Of a DNA stretch of 64,000 nt, positions 50,237 to 59,278 are shown piece after piece. This DNA comes from CAZJAH01 sp964544155 (GTDB taxonomy: Bacteria > Bacteroidota > Ignavibacteria > Kapaibacteriales > UBA2268), in NCBI GenBank assembly GCA_964544155.1, contig CAZJAH010000010.1, positions 13,608-77,607 of the forward strand, written 5' to 3'. The translations under genes and the position numbers were made by a program. Every line of letters begins with the position of its first letter. Position 1 is the stretch's first letter. The notes below the pieces were generated by a model, which did not search any database, had not been told where the DNA came from, and was given only the letters and a program-made list of their open reading frames with translations.

Positions 50237-53200
50237 ATGAAGAAGCAATTACTGTATTGGTTCATTCTGATAATCGTGACTTTCGGTTTTGCCGGAGCTG
50301 AAGCAGCAGAATTTCAGAGGGTGATAAACTATCAGGGTAATCTCATCACTGAAGACGGCGAACCCGTAGATGATGAAGTAACAATGACTTTCGAGATCTT
50401 CAATAATCCGGCGGGAGGATCTCCCTTATGGATTGAAGTTCACAACGTTAACGTCAGGGACGGCTATTTTAATGTTCGCCTTGGAGCAGTTAATCCGATG
50501 GTGTTTTCTTTCAACCGGCAGTTATGGCTTCAGATTACCGTGGGCACAGGCTCGCCGTTCCCGATGACGCCATTTACTCCGTCGCCGTATTCAATATTTT
50601 CTGAAACTGCCGAAACGGCATTGTTTGCCGAAGAAGTAGAAGACGGTTCGATCACGCAGGATAAGCTCGCCGACGGCGTTACGGCGATACCGGCGGGAGC
50701 AGCCGGGGGCAGTCTGGCCGGTACATATCCCGAACCTGAAATTGCTCCGAATGCAGTTACTGAAGATAAAATAATGGACGCAGCAATCAGCTCGGACAAA
50801 ATTGACGATGGAGCGGTTACTACTGATAAAATTGCCCAATACGCCATAACTAATGAAAAAATCGAACTTGCTTCCATTACACCCGACAGGATGGCAAACG
50901 GAACAGTTACAGGGCAGATACTCTACTACGATAATGATTCTGAACAATGGCTATATTCAAATGCGGGCAATCCTCCCGCCAATACTCAGGTGCTCAAATG
51001 GGACGGTGCGGAAGGCAGGATCGTATGGGGCGAAGACGGCATGTCTATACCATTTAAATATAACGGCCCGACAGATGAGCAGAATATGCTTGAATTCACA
51101 AAAACTGACATAAACGGACACGGGCTTGTGGTGAACCTCCCCGTGGATAATGCCGGTTCGGCAATCCTTGCCTCAGGCGGCGGTGACCGCCAGCCGACTG
51201 TATCAATCGAAAAAGAAACAGAAAGAACGCTGCCAGACGGTGCTCTTGCTGTAAAGGCCGATATTATTACTCCGGATGACGGCAAATCAGTTTCGGCTTC
51301 TATAAATCAAAGTGTAACAAAGGATAATTCCTATAACTCTTCAGCATTATATGTAGAGAACGAAATAACCCAAGCATCACTGAGCGCTGTTCATGCCGGA
51401 GGTGAATTTAAAACGAGTTCCGATGGAGCCTACGCTATCGGTGCAGCCGGTGTAGCTGAGGGTGGACGCAGGAATATAGGACTCGCGGGATTTGTGAACA
51501 GTGATTTGGAAAGCGCGGATAACCTGCCCGTACTCACTGATGTGGGCGTAATCGGTTCTAACATGGGCATTGAAGGGAGCGATCATGGCGTTATGGGTTT
51601 GGCACAGGCCGGCCACGGTGTTTACGCGGGTTCAAACAGTTCCACTTATTCAGCCCTGTACGCGGCAAATATGGGTGAAGGCCCGGCATTTGAAGCAGTT
51701 GCCGGCCCTGAGGCAGGAAATAAATACGTTGGAATTATTAAAAACAGCGGGTTCGGAAGGTCACTATATCTTGAAGGCAGAAGCACAAACGAAGTTGGCG
51801 GCCAGGATCCTGAAGATAAAGATGATGCTGTGCTTGTAGTCAGAAATACTTCTGCATCAAATAATAAAACCGCAATAAAAACTTACGGCGATATATATGC
51901 CAACAGTAATATCGGCGCCGATAATCTCATAGGTTATGAAGGAGTTATTATCGGTGATCCAAACGGGCTGCATACAATGATTTCACCCCCCGCTGACGGT
52001 ACTTCCCCTATGGATCTCAGCGGAAGCCTGAACGTTGAAGGCAACTTAACCGTACAGGGCAGGACAGGCCTGGGCACCCCGGATCCGGTAGAAAAACTCG
52101 ATGTTGCAGGCGCGATTAGAGTTGGCAATACAAACAGCCTGAACCCGGGTTCAATACGCTGGACAGGAACAGACTTCCAGGGATTTTCCGCTAACGGATG
52201 GGTATCATTGACAAAATCGGATGCCTGGAATGTTGACGGAGCAAATATATTTAATAAAAATGCCGGAAATGTAGGCATTGGGATTGCAAACCCCGTAGAG
52301 AAACTCGATATATCCGGCGGTATCAGGGTCGGTTATACTGACAACGAGCACCAGGGTACAATACGCTGGACGGGGTCAGATTTTGAAGGTTACACCGGCG
52401 AGGGCTGGGTAACTCTGACAGATGTTTTCATTGGCGAAGCCGGCGGAGATCTGACGGGCTTATATCCGGAGCCTGAGATCAGAGAAGGCGCAGTAACCCA
52501 GGATAAACTTGCCCCGGGAGTTATGGCACTGCCCTCAGGTGAAGCAGGCGGTGACCTTACGGGATTCTATCCGGCGCCTGAGATCAGAGACGGCGTGATC
52601 ACTCAGAATAAATTAGCTGATAATTCAGTCATAACTTCAAAAATCGTTGACAGCCAGGTTACCGAGCCAAAAATAGCGGCCCTCGCAGTTACAACAGATA
52701 AACTCGCGAATAACGCGGTAGATAATGATAAACTTTCTGATGACGCGGTTGGTTCAGATAATATAATCAACCTAAGCGTCAATACTATCGATATAGCAGA
52801 TAATGCCATTACCCAGGATAAACTCGCCCCCGGCGTGATTGCCATACCTACGGGCGAGGCTCAGGGAGACCTGACGGGCAACTATCCCGCTCCAGAGATA
52901 AAGGATGGTGTTGTATCAACACAGAAGTTACAGGATGGCGCAATTACTCAGGATAAGCTGGCTGACGAAGTTACGGCAATACCGGCCGGTCCCGCTGAAG
53001 GCGACCTGACAGGAAATTATCCCGCTCCGGAAATACGCGACGGAGTTGTATCCACAGAAAAAATCGAAACCGGCGCCGTTACAGGTGATAAGTTAGCCGC
53101 TGATGCAGTTGAAACAGGCCATGTGCTTAACGGCACTCTGCTTGCTGAAGATATCGGCACAGCAGAAGAACCGGAACTGAACAGCGTGATGTATTATGAC

Positions 53201-55399
53201 GGAAGTAACTGGAACTGGCTCGACGCACCCGAAGGTGATGAACTGCTGCTTCTGCAGTATGATGAAGGTACTATTAGCTGGTCGCTTGAAACACCTAATT
53301 CAAATGCATGGAGCTATGTGGGAGATGATATTCAGAACCTTAATGCCGGTATCGTTATGATCGACAGCAACCTTACTGTTGACGGATTCCTTAGCCTTCA
53401 GTATGGTACTTCGGTTAATAATATTGCCACGGCGATCACTGGTAACAGCAATAACAAACTCGTCACCGAAAGCGCCGTTAAAAACTATGCCGACGGACAG
53501 GACGCGCTGCTGCAGTCACAGATCACGCAGAATGAAAATGATATTGCTCTTAATACAACGAATATTTCAATTAACGCGGCGGATATAGCATCCAATGCTG
53601 CGGCAATTTCAAACAATAGCGCGACAATCAGCCAGAACAGCGCTGATATCGCGGCTAACTCGGCTGCCATCGCGTCAAACAGCAGTGATATATCAGCTAA
53701 TGCCGCCGCGATTGCAATAAACAGCGCCGAGATATTATCTAATGATGCTGATATCGCGGCAAACGCGTCTGATATTGCAGCAAACGCAAGCGATATAATT
53801 GCTAACTCTGCTGATATAGCGGCTAATACCGCAGATATAGCAACTAATACTTCAGATATTGCGGCCAACAGCCAGTTGCTCAGCGCGGTTCCTGGAACAG
53901 TAGAACCTGACAAAGCCGTAATTGTCGATGCTTCTTCGAATATCTCAGGATTCAATAATCTAGGAATGACAGGAGCACTTACAATATCAGGGGCGGGCAT
54001 CTTATCATTGCCTGCCGGTACGGCTGTTAATGAGGTAAAATCGGCCATAGAGCCGGTACCTTCAGATAACGCTCTCGTTAATGAAACTGGAATAAAAAGT
54101 TATGTTGATAATGAGCTTGCGGCATTTCAGTCAGATTACATCAGCGATGATGACAATGATACAAGAATAAGCACAGAAAGAAATACCGACGAAGACGCAA
54201 TTTGGTTTGAGGTAGCAGGCAGCGACGCCATGGTGCTGGATAATTCCGGCAGGCTGGGTATTGGAAACACCTCGCCGAGCAAAACGCTGGATGTATCAGG
54301 CTCGGCGGCATTTACCAAAAGCTCCGGCGGATTCGGCCCCACAGTGCAGATTGTTAACGACCAGACTGAGAACGGTGATTATGCCCTTTCAGTATCGCAG
54401 AACGCCAACAGAACACAGGGCGGATCGCCTAATACAGGCTCTGCGGCTTACTTTGCCAATGAAAACCAGGATAATAAAGACCTAGTTGTCGGGGTAGTAC
54501 ATAGCGGCGTGGGCAAAGGTATGGTAATGGCATTAAATACTACCGGCCAATCCGGCCCCGTCACAGGTATTGATATGAATATCTCCTCAGGTGATCCTGC
54601 AAATACCGGCAGCGGCCTGAACATTAATGTAAGTGACGCTTTAGAAGGTATCAACGTTCAATCAAACGGTACCGGCCTGGGCCTTGATGTCAGCACTTCA
54701 GCGGCAGCGGCAAGGTTTGTCAGCAGCTCATCGGCTGATCCGGCGGTAGAGATCGAGAACAGCTCCATTGGCCCGGCGCTCGTTACTTCAGGCGGCAATG
54801 TAGGTATAGGAATCCCCAATCCCTCCAACGCCCTGGAAGTCAGCGGCACTGTTAAATCCGACGGCTTCCGCCTGGGCAACAGCGCTACTTCAGGTTATGT
54901 ACTGACAACGGACGCCTCTGGCAATGGCACCTGGCAGGCCTCGCAGGGCGATAATCTTGGCAATCATACAGCCGCACAGAATATCGAGCTGGACGGCAAC
55001 TGGATATCGAACGATGGTGGAAATGAAGGACTTAGAGTGAGTAATACAGGACAGGTTGGAGTGAACACTTCTTCGCCAAATTCGGATTTCCATGTTAACG
55101 GCAGCCAGGCAAGAAAGATAACCTCTGTCGGCAGCGGTGCGTATGATGTCACAGAAAATGATAATATAATAATAGTAAGCAATGGCGCTTCGAACGCGCT
55201 GATAGAGCTCCCTGCAGCATCAGGTTTAAACGGAAGGGTTTACACGGTAAAAGCCTTAGGTACAGCTACCGTGACAATAGGAAGCGTGGGTTCCAACATC
55301 GACGGACAATCGACTTTTGATCTGAATGCTCAGTACGAAACAGTAACACTGGTAAGTAACGGAAGCCAGTGGTTAATTATCAGCCACTATACGCCCTAG
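50237..55399 (+). CDS. Giant secreted fibre-like surface protein with repeats and trimeric coiled-coil signature
   Basis: 1720 residues. Signal peptide 1-23 (ends AEA). Residues 25-120 form a beta domain (INYQGNLITEDGEPV...) common at the start of long surface proteins. Five copies of G-[SD]-L-[TA]-G-x-YP-x-PEI, each followed by QDKL/TDKI-type repeats, occur at about 157-215 and 735-960. Four or more tail-fibre-type VGIGxxxPxxxLDVSG units are spread through 610-1615. Residues 1099-1210 are 16 heptads of N-x-x-x-I-x-x. The C-terminal domain (about 1630-1720) resembles phage fibre tips, but no S74 endosialidase chaperone is present. Strong G-rich ribosome-binding site (GGGGGG). Likely a trimeric surface adhesin or appendage fibre. 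Confidence 0.8.
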   Translation: MKKQLLYWFILIIVTFGFAGAEAAEFQRVINYQGNLITEDGEPVDDEVTMTFEIFNNPAGGSPLWIEVHNVNVRDGYFNVRLGAVNPMVFSFNRQLWLQITVGTGSPFPMTPFTPSPYSIFSETAETALFAEEVEDGSITQDKLADGVTAIPAGAAGGSLAGTYPEPEIAPNAVTEDKIMDAAISSDKIDDGAVTTDKIAQYAITNEKIELASITPDRMANGTVTGQILYYDNDSEQWLYSNAGNPPANTQVLKWDGAEGRIVWGEDGMSIPFKYNGPTDEQNMLEFTKTDINGHGLVVNLPVDNAGSAILASGGGDRQPTVSIEKETERTLPDGALAVKADIITPDDGKSVSASINQSVTKDNSYNSSALYVENEITQASLSAVHAGGEFKTSSDGAYAIGAAGVAEGGRRNIGLAGFVNSDLESADNLPVLTDVGVIGSNMGIEGSDHGVMGLAQAGHGVYAGSNSSTYSALYAANMGEGPAFEAVAGPEAGNKYVGIIKNSGFGRSLYLEGRSTNEVGGQDPEDKDDAVLVVRNTSASNNKTAIKTYGDIYANSNIGADNLIGYEGVIIGDPNGLHTMISPPADGTSPMDLSGSLNVEGNLTVQGRTGLGTPDPVEKLDVAGAIRVGNTNSLNPGSIRWTGTDFQGFSANGWVSLTKSDAWNVDGANIFNKNAGNVGIGIANPVEKLDISGGIRVGYTDNEHQGTIRWTGSDFEGYTGEGWVTLTDVFIGEAGGDLTGLYPEPEIREGAVTQDKLAPGVMALPSGEAGGDLTGFYPAPEIRDGVITQNKLADNSVITSKIVDSQVTEPKIAALAVTTDKLANNAVDNDKLSDDAVGSDNIINLSVNTIDIADNAITQDKLAPGVIAIPTGEAQGDLTGNYPAPEIKDGVVSTQKLQDGAITQDKLADEVTAIPAGPAEGDLTGNYPAPEIRDGVVSTEKIETGAVTGDKLAADAVETGHVLNGTLLAEDIGTAEEPELNSVMYYDGSNWNWLDAPEGDELLLLQYDEGTISWSLETPNSNAWSYVGDDIQNLNAGIVMIDSNLTVDGFLSLQYGTSVNNIATAITGNSNNKLVTESAVKNYADGQDALLQSQITQNENDIALNTTNISINAADIASNAAAISNNSATISQNSADIAANSAAIASNSSDISANAAAIAINSAEILSNDADIAANASDIAANASDIIANSADIAANTADIATNTSDIAANSQLLSAVPGTVEPDKAVIVDASSNISGFNNLGMTGALTISGAGILSLPAGTAVNEVKSAIEPVPSDNALVNETGIKSYVDNELAAFQSDYISDDDNDTRISTERNTDEDAIWFEVAGSDAMVLDNSGRLGIGNTSPSKTLDVSGSAAFTKSSGGFGPTVQIVNDQTENGDYALSVSQNANRTQGGSPNTGSAAYFANENQDNKDLVVGVVHSGVGKGMVMALNTTGQSGPVTGIDMNISSGDPANTGSGLNINVSDALEGINVQSNGTGLGLDVSTSAAAARFVSSSSADPAVEIENSSIGPALVTSGGNVGIGIPNPSNALEVSGTVKSDGFRLGNSATSGYVLTTDASGNGTWQASQGDNLGNHTAAQNIELDGNWISNDGGNEGLRVSNTGQVGVNTSSPNSDFHVNGSQARKITSVGSGAYDVTENDNIIIVSNGASNALIELPAASGLNGRVYTVKALGTATVTIGSVGSNIDGQSTFDLNAQYETVTLVSNGSQWLIISHYTP
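53531..53866 (+). repeat. Coding heptad repeat array (16 units of 21 bases) in the fibre gene
   Basis: Sixteen consecutive 21-base units encode N-x-x-x-I-x-x, often NSADIAA or NASDIAA. The DNA units are degenerate, so the array is maintained at the protein level. Confidence 0.9.
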
Positions 55400-55443
55400 G
55401 AAGTTTAATTGAAAATGTAGGGCAATTTACTTGATTTAAAAAA

Positions 55444-55476
55444 AGCTGTCTGCTTTCGTGGCAGGCGGCTTTTTTT
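55444..55476 (+). terminator. Rho-independent terminator after the fibre protein gene
   Basis: AGCTGTCTGC (55444-55453) pairs with GCAGGCGGCT (55461-55470; two G-U pairs), followed by seven T residues. Confidence 0.9.
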
Positions 55477-55500
55477 ATGATGAATTATTAATTTTATTTT

Positions 55501-55508
55501 TATCTTTG
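55501..55508 (+). promoter_or_regulatory. TATCTTTG promoter element for the TPR membrane protein operon
   Basis: Perfect Bacteroidota -7 form, 46 bases before the ATG at 55554 and just after the fibre gene terminator. Confidence 0.55.
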
Positions 55509-55553
55509 AATCCTGTCGCATGCATTTTTTTTATATAGCTAATTAAATACAAG

Positions 55554-57560
55554 ATGGTTAAGAAAAAAAGATTTGAGAATAAGGAGCCGGACGCCCGTAA
55601 TGTTTTTTGGGGATTCATCCTGAAATATCCTTATGTCATTTATGCCATATTGATATTCACGGTTTATTCTCAGGTATTTAATCATGATTTTATTGAATTT
55701 GACGATCATAAGATCATCGTCGAAAACAAAGATAAAATCGGCAGCCTTTCCAATATAGGCCAGATTTTTACACATGATGTGTATTTTACGAATGAGCAGA
55801 ACTACCGGCCGATTCTGACGCTTTCTTTCATGCTGGATTACCAGATAGGAGGAACCAACGCTTTTATTTACAAATTGAATAATCTTATACTTCATATAAT
55901 TTTCTGTACGATACTATTTTATTTTCTTATAAAAATGAATTTCTCCCGTGAGTTCGCTTTTATTGGCGGGCTGCTTTACGCGGTGCATCCGGTATTTGTT
56001 AATCCCGTGGTATGGATTGCTGCCAGAAATGATTTGCTGGTAGCGATATTTAGCGTATTAGCATTTATGATGATAAAGGATTATTTCGATAAGGGGGGCG
56101 CTAAATATCTTGTGATGCACGCTTTAACCGCATTCCTCGCGTTTCTGTCAAAGGAAACAGGGGTAATTATTCCCCTAATCGCGGGTATATATATACTGCT
56201 CGTAAAACGCGAATCATTAGGTTCAAAAAAATTATGGATAAGCATTTCTCTATGGGCTATGCTTTTTATTATTTATTACTTACTCAGGAGCAATGCACTT
56301 ACCGCTTCTGTGATCGAATCCGGCACTATGTTAGAAAATTTCCTGAAGAATATTCGCTTTGTTCCCGAACTTCTCTCAAAATTTCTGCTTCCATATAAGA
56401 TGCATGTGCTTTCAGTATTCGATACCATGCTGCTCATTTCCGGACTGATATTTATAGGAGCGCTGTCCGCAGGCATTATTCTTAAGAAAACAAAAAGAAC
56501 GCCTGTCATACTGTTCGGGGGGCTATGGTTTTTTATTTTTATTCTGCCTAGCACATTGATCACAATTAACACTTATGACTATATCGAAAGCAGGGCTTAT
56601 CTGCCTATGCTGGGCATTCTTTTAATTCTTGGAGAAATCATCCCCCACAAAATATATAATATCCGGAAGATGCCCGTTGCGGCGGGAGTGGTTATCATAT
56701 CAACTGTTTACGGGGCGCTATCGTTTTATCAGACACAATTCTATCAGGATCCCTTTGTATTTTGGGAGAAAAACGTGAAGGATAACCCCCGCGCGGCATT
56801 CAGGCAAAAGCTCGGACAGATTTACATCAAACATGATATGCTCGACAAAGCAGAAAAAGAATTCCGCATGGTGGCCTCTTATATAGGGGATAAATTCTTT
56901 GATCCCTGGGCGGATCTGGGATTTGTTTATTTCCAGAGAAAAAACTACAAGCAGGCAGCTGAATTTTATGAAAGAGCAGTTGAAATTGATTCAAGCGCAG
57001 AAGTCAGGCAGAATCTTTTCAATACATACCTGCTCGGAGGCGAATTCGAAAAAGCGGTGGATCTGGGCGGCAGAATGATAAAAAATGATACACTAAAAAC
57101 AACCGGTAATTATACTTCCATGCTTAAGCTGCATATGAATTTAAGGCAATGGGATGAAGCTGAACGATATGCTCAAAAGCTGCTGAAAGAAGGCGAAAAC
57201 CTTAATGAAGTATCGAACCTTTATGTGACAAGAGCTACTGAAACTTACAAAAATGGGAACATAGATATGGCCATTAAACTGGCTAATGAAGCTCTGCGGC
57301 TCGATAATAAAAATCCCGGTGCATACGCGAATCTCGGCACATTTTACATTAATAGCGGTAACCGCGATAAGGCTGAGCAGTTTTGGCTCCGGGGATTAAA
57401 ACATAATCCGGATCATCAGAAGCTCAATGAAAGCATGTATAAGCTTTACTTCATAAAAAATAATTATGAAAAGGCTCTTGAATACGCTCATAAATATATT
57501 TCTACCGGCGGAAAGGTACCCGAACAGCAGTTGTCATTCTTAAAGGAACAAGTAAACTAA
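55554..57560 (+). CDS. TMTC-like membrane protein with C-terminal TPR repeats
   Basis: 668 residues. About ten membrane helices in 1-395; the luminal loop FIEFDDHKIIVENK and HPVFVNPVVWIAARNDLLVAIF (about 145-166) are the pattern of TMTC/PMT-like glycosyltransferases, where an Asp in the first loop takes part in catalysis. From about 400 to 660 TPR units follow (KAEKEFRMVASYIGDKFFDPWADLG, YKQAAEFYERAVEID, MAIKLANEALRLDNKNPGAYANLG). Likely a protein O-glycosyltransferase or scaffold acting in the periplasm (inference). Its TAA overlaps the ATG of the glycosyltransferase gene. Confidence 0.75.
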   Translation: MVKKKRFENKEPDARNVFWGFILKYPYVIYAILIFTVYSQVFNHDFIEFDDHKIIVENKDKIGSLSNIGQIFTHDVYFTNEQNYRPILTLSFMLDYQIGGTNAFIYKLNNLILHIIFCTILFYFLIKMNFSREFAFIGGLLYAVHPVFVNPVVWIAARNDLLVAIFSVLAFMMIKDYFDKGGAKYLVMHALTAFLAFLSKETGVIIPLIAGIYILLVKRESLGSKKLWISISLWAMLFIIYYLLRSNALTASVIESGTMLENFLKNIRFVPELLSKFLLPYKMHVLSVFDTMLLISGLIFIGALSAGIILKKTKRTPVILFGGLWFFIFILPSTLITINTYDYIESRAYLPMLGILLILGEIIPHKIYNIRKMPVAAGVVIISTVYGALSFYQTQFYQDPFVFWEKNVKDNPRAAFRQKLGQIYIKHDMLDKAEKEFRMVASYIGDKFFDPWADLGFVYFQRKNYKQAAEFYERAVEIDSSAEVRQNLFNTYLLGGEFEKAVDLGGRMIKNDTLKTTGNYTSMLKLHMNLRQWDEAERYAQKLLKEGENLNEVSNLYVTRATETYKNGNIDMAIKLANEALRLDNKNPGAYANLGTFYINSGNRDKAEQFWLRGLKHNPDHQKLNESMYKLYFIKNNYEKALEYAHKYISTGGKVPEQQLSFLKEQVN

Positions 57561-58516
57561 TGCCTGATAGCGGAAAATACGGGCTTTCTGTAGTGGTGTC
57601 TGTCTATAATGAACTTCCTGTACTTATTAAATTTGAACAGGAGCTTAGAAAGGTTTTGGATGAAACCGGGCTCGATTTCGAGCTGATCTTCGTAAATGAC
57701 GGCAGCACAGACGGAAGCAGAGAGCTTCTGGATGAACTTTGTTACAAAAATCAAAAATACAAAGCCATTCATTTTTCGAGGAATTTCGGCCATGAATCGG
57801 CTATGGCCGCGGGTATAGACCATAGCAGCGGCGAAGCGGTTATTTGCATGGACGCCGACCTTCAGCATCCCCCGGAGTGCATTCCCGGCATGATCGAACA
57901 GTTCAACAGCGGGTACGAGATCGTCAATATGGTACGCACCGACAGAAAGGACCATAATATAATTATGAAAATAATGTCGAAGCAGTTCTATAACCTGCTA
58001 AATAGGATCTCAACCATGAAGATCGAACCAAACGGCACAGATTTCTTCCTTATATCCAGAAGGGTGGCCGATATTTTAAACAATGATTTTCGTGAAAGAA
58101 CCCGCTTTATGCGAGGCTTTATACAGGTGATCGGTTTTAACAAAACGAGCCTCGAATTTAAAGCACCCGAGCGGTACGCCGGAAAATCAAAATATTCACT
58201 TCTGAAATTGATAATACTTTCATTCAGCGCTGTTGCTACATTTTCGAATGTACCTCTCTACCTGGGATTATTCGCGGGAGCGGTGTTTGGTATTTTCAGC
58301 ATAGCAGTTGGCATTTATTCAATTATAATGAAATTCATTATGGGATTTGTGCTACCCGGTTATACCACACTGGTAGTGCTTATCAGCTTTCTTTTTGGCC
58401 TGCTGTTCTTTATCATAGGGATAATAGGCCAGTACATCGGCTATTTATTCATTGAGCAAAAACAAAGGCCTGTTTACATTATAGACAGTATAAGCGGGGG
58501 CAATAAGAATAATTGA
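57560..58516 (+). CDS. GT2-family glycosyltransferase, polyprenyl-phosphate type (DPM1/GtrB-like)
   Basis: 318 residues. GT-A domain with VVVSVYNELP, FVNDGSTDGS, HFSRNFGHESAMAAGID and the metal-binding DADLQHPPE, then ERAPERYAGKSKY-like GKSKYSLLKL and two C-terminal membrane helices (about 230-300). This class transfers a sugar from a nucleotide to undecaprenyl phosphate on the cytoplasmic side. It would supply the donor for the TMTC-like enzyme encoded just upstream (inference). Confidence 0.9.
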   Translation: MPDSGKYGLSVVVSVYNELPVLIKFEQELRKVLDETGLDFELIFVNDGSTDGSRELLDELCYKNQKYKAIHFSRNFGHESAMAAGIDHSSGEAVICMDADLQHPPECIPGMIEQFNSGYEIVNMVRTDRKDHNIIMKIMSKQFYNLLNRISTMKIEPNGTDFFLISRRVADILNNDFRERTRFMRGFIQVIGFNKTSLEFKAPERYAGKSKYSLLKLIILSFSAVATFSNVPLYLGLFAGAVFGIFSIAVGIYSIIMKFIMGFVLPGYTTLVVLISFLFGLLFFIIGIIGQYIGYLFIEQKQRPVYIIDSISGGNKNN

Positions 58517-59217
58517 AAATTCACCGTAACATAAGCAATACCATAAATTACCTTATTGATGAATGGATACCTCCCGCTATCCGGGATAGCAAGCTGTTTA
58601 TTTGGCCGGCATTTCATCTTTTATTCGGCGAAAAAAAGAAGTACTTCATGGAATTCAAAGAAAAAGCTCCCTTTCTTACAAAAGAAGAATACAGGGAATA
58701 CTACAGGATTACGGCAGATAAGCACATTGAAAGAGCTACAGACCTGAACACTAAATCCATTGAAAAAATACTTGCTGATATAAAAGGCCAAAGCGTGTTG
58801 GATGCCGGAGCCGGCAGGGGTTATCTTGCTGATCTAATTGTTAAAAAAAAAGGCCTTAATGTCACGGGTATGGATATATATATACCCGTCGGGCAGAGAA
58901 ATTCTGAAAATCCGCGATTTATAGAAGGCGATACAGAGGAAATACCTTTTCCGGATAATTCATTCGATACGGTTATCTGCACGCATACTCTCGAGCATGT
59001 CATGGATAAAAACAAAACCCTAAGCGAGCTGAGGCGGGTAGCCCAAAAAAGGCTTATAATAGTAGTACCGCGCCAAAGAGAGAATAAGTACACCTTCGAT
59101 CTACACCTGAGTTTTTTCCCGTATCCGCACAGCCTTCTGATGCTAACGCGTAATGCTTCGGCGGAATGTATCGTTCTGAATAATGATATTTATTACAAAG
59201 AAGATATTCAGGATTAA
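58513..59217 (+). CDS. SAM-dependent class I methyltransferase
   Basis: 234 residues. SAM-binding motif SVLDAGAGRGYLADL near 95-109, acidic ribose-binding position in VTGMDIY, FIEGDTEEIPFPDNSFDTVICTHTLEHV, all of the Methyltransf_11/UbiE type. TTG start overlapping the glycosyltransferase stop by four bases. Substrate unknown; position suggests a lipid-linked sugar or glycan. Confidence 0.82.
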   Translation: MKIHRNISNTINYLIDEWIPPAIRDSKLFIWPAFHLLFGEKKKYFMEFKEKAPFLTKEEYREYYRITADKHIERATDLNTKSIEKILADIKGQSVLDAGAGRGYLADLIVKKKGLNVTGMDIYIPVGQRNSENPRFIEGDTEEIPFPDNSFDTVICTHTLEHVMDKNKTLSELRRVAQKRLIIVVPRQRENKYTFDLHLSFFPYPHSLLMLTRNASAECIVLNNDIYYKEDIQD

Positions 59218-59245
59218 TCCGTTATTTTTAGAGTTAATCCGTTAT
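59214..59245 (+). repeat. 12-base direct repeat at the methyltransferase 3' end
   Basis: TTAATCCGTTAT occurs at 59214-59225 and 59234-59245. The first copy includes the stop codon. Confidence 0.85.
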
Positions 59246-59278
59246 AGTAATTATTTTGTGTAAGTAAATAGAATCATC

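Noticed and set aside
50638..53160. Prophage tail-fibre gene as evidence of a prophage
   Set aside because: No other phage gene is near; the protein has a Sec signal peptide and starts like cellular surface proteins.
53485..54048. Open frame of 187 codons opposite the heptad region of the fibre gene
   Set aside because: A low-complexity Ala/Ile/Ser mirror of the repeat; the sense frame is part of a 1720-residue protein.
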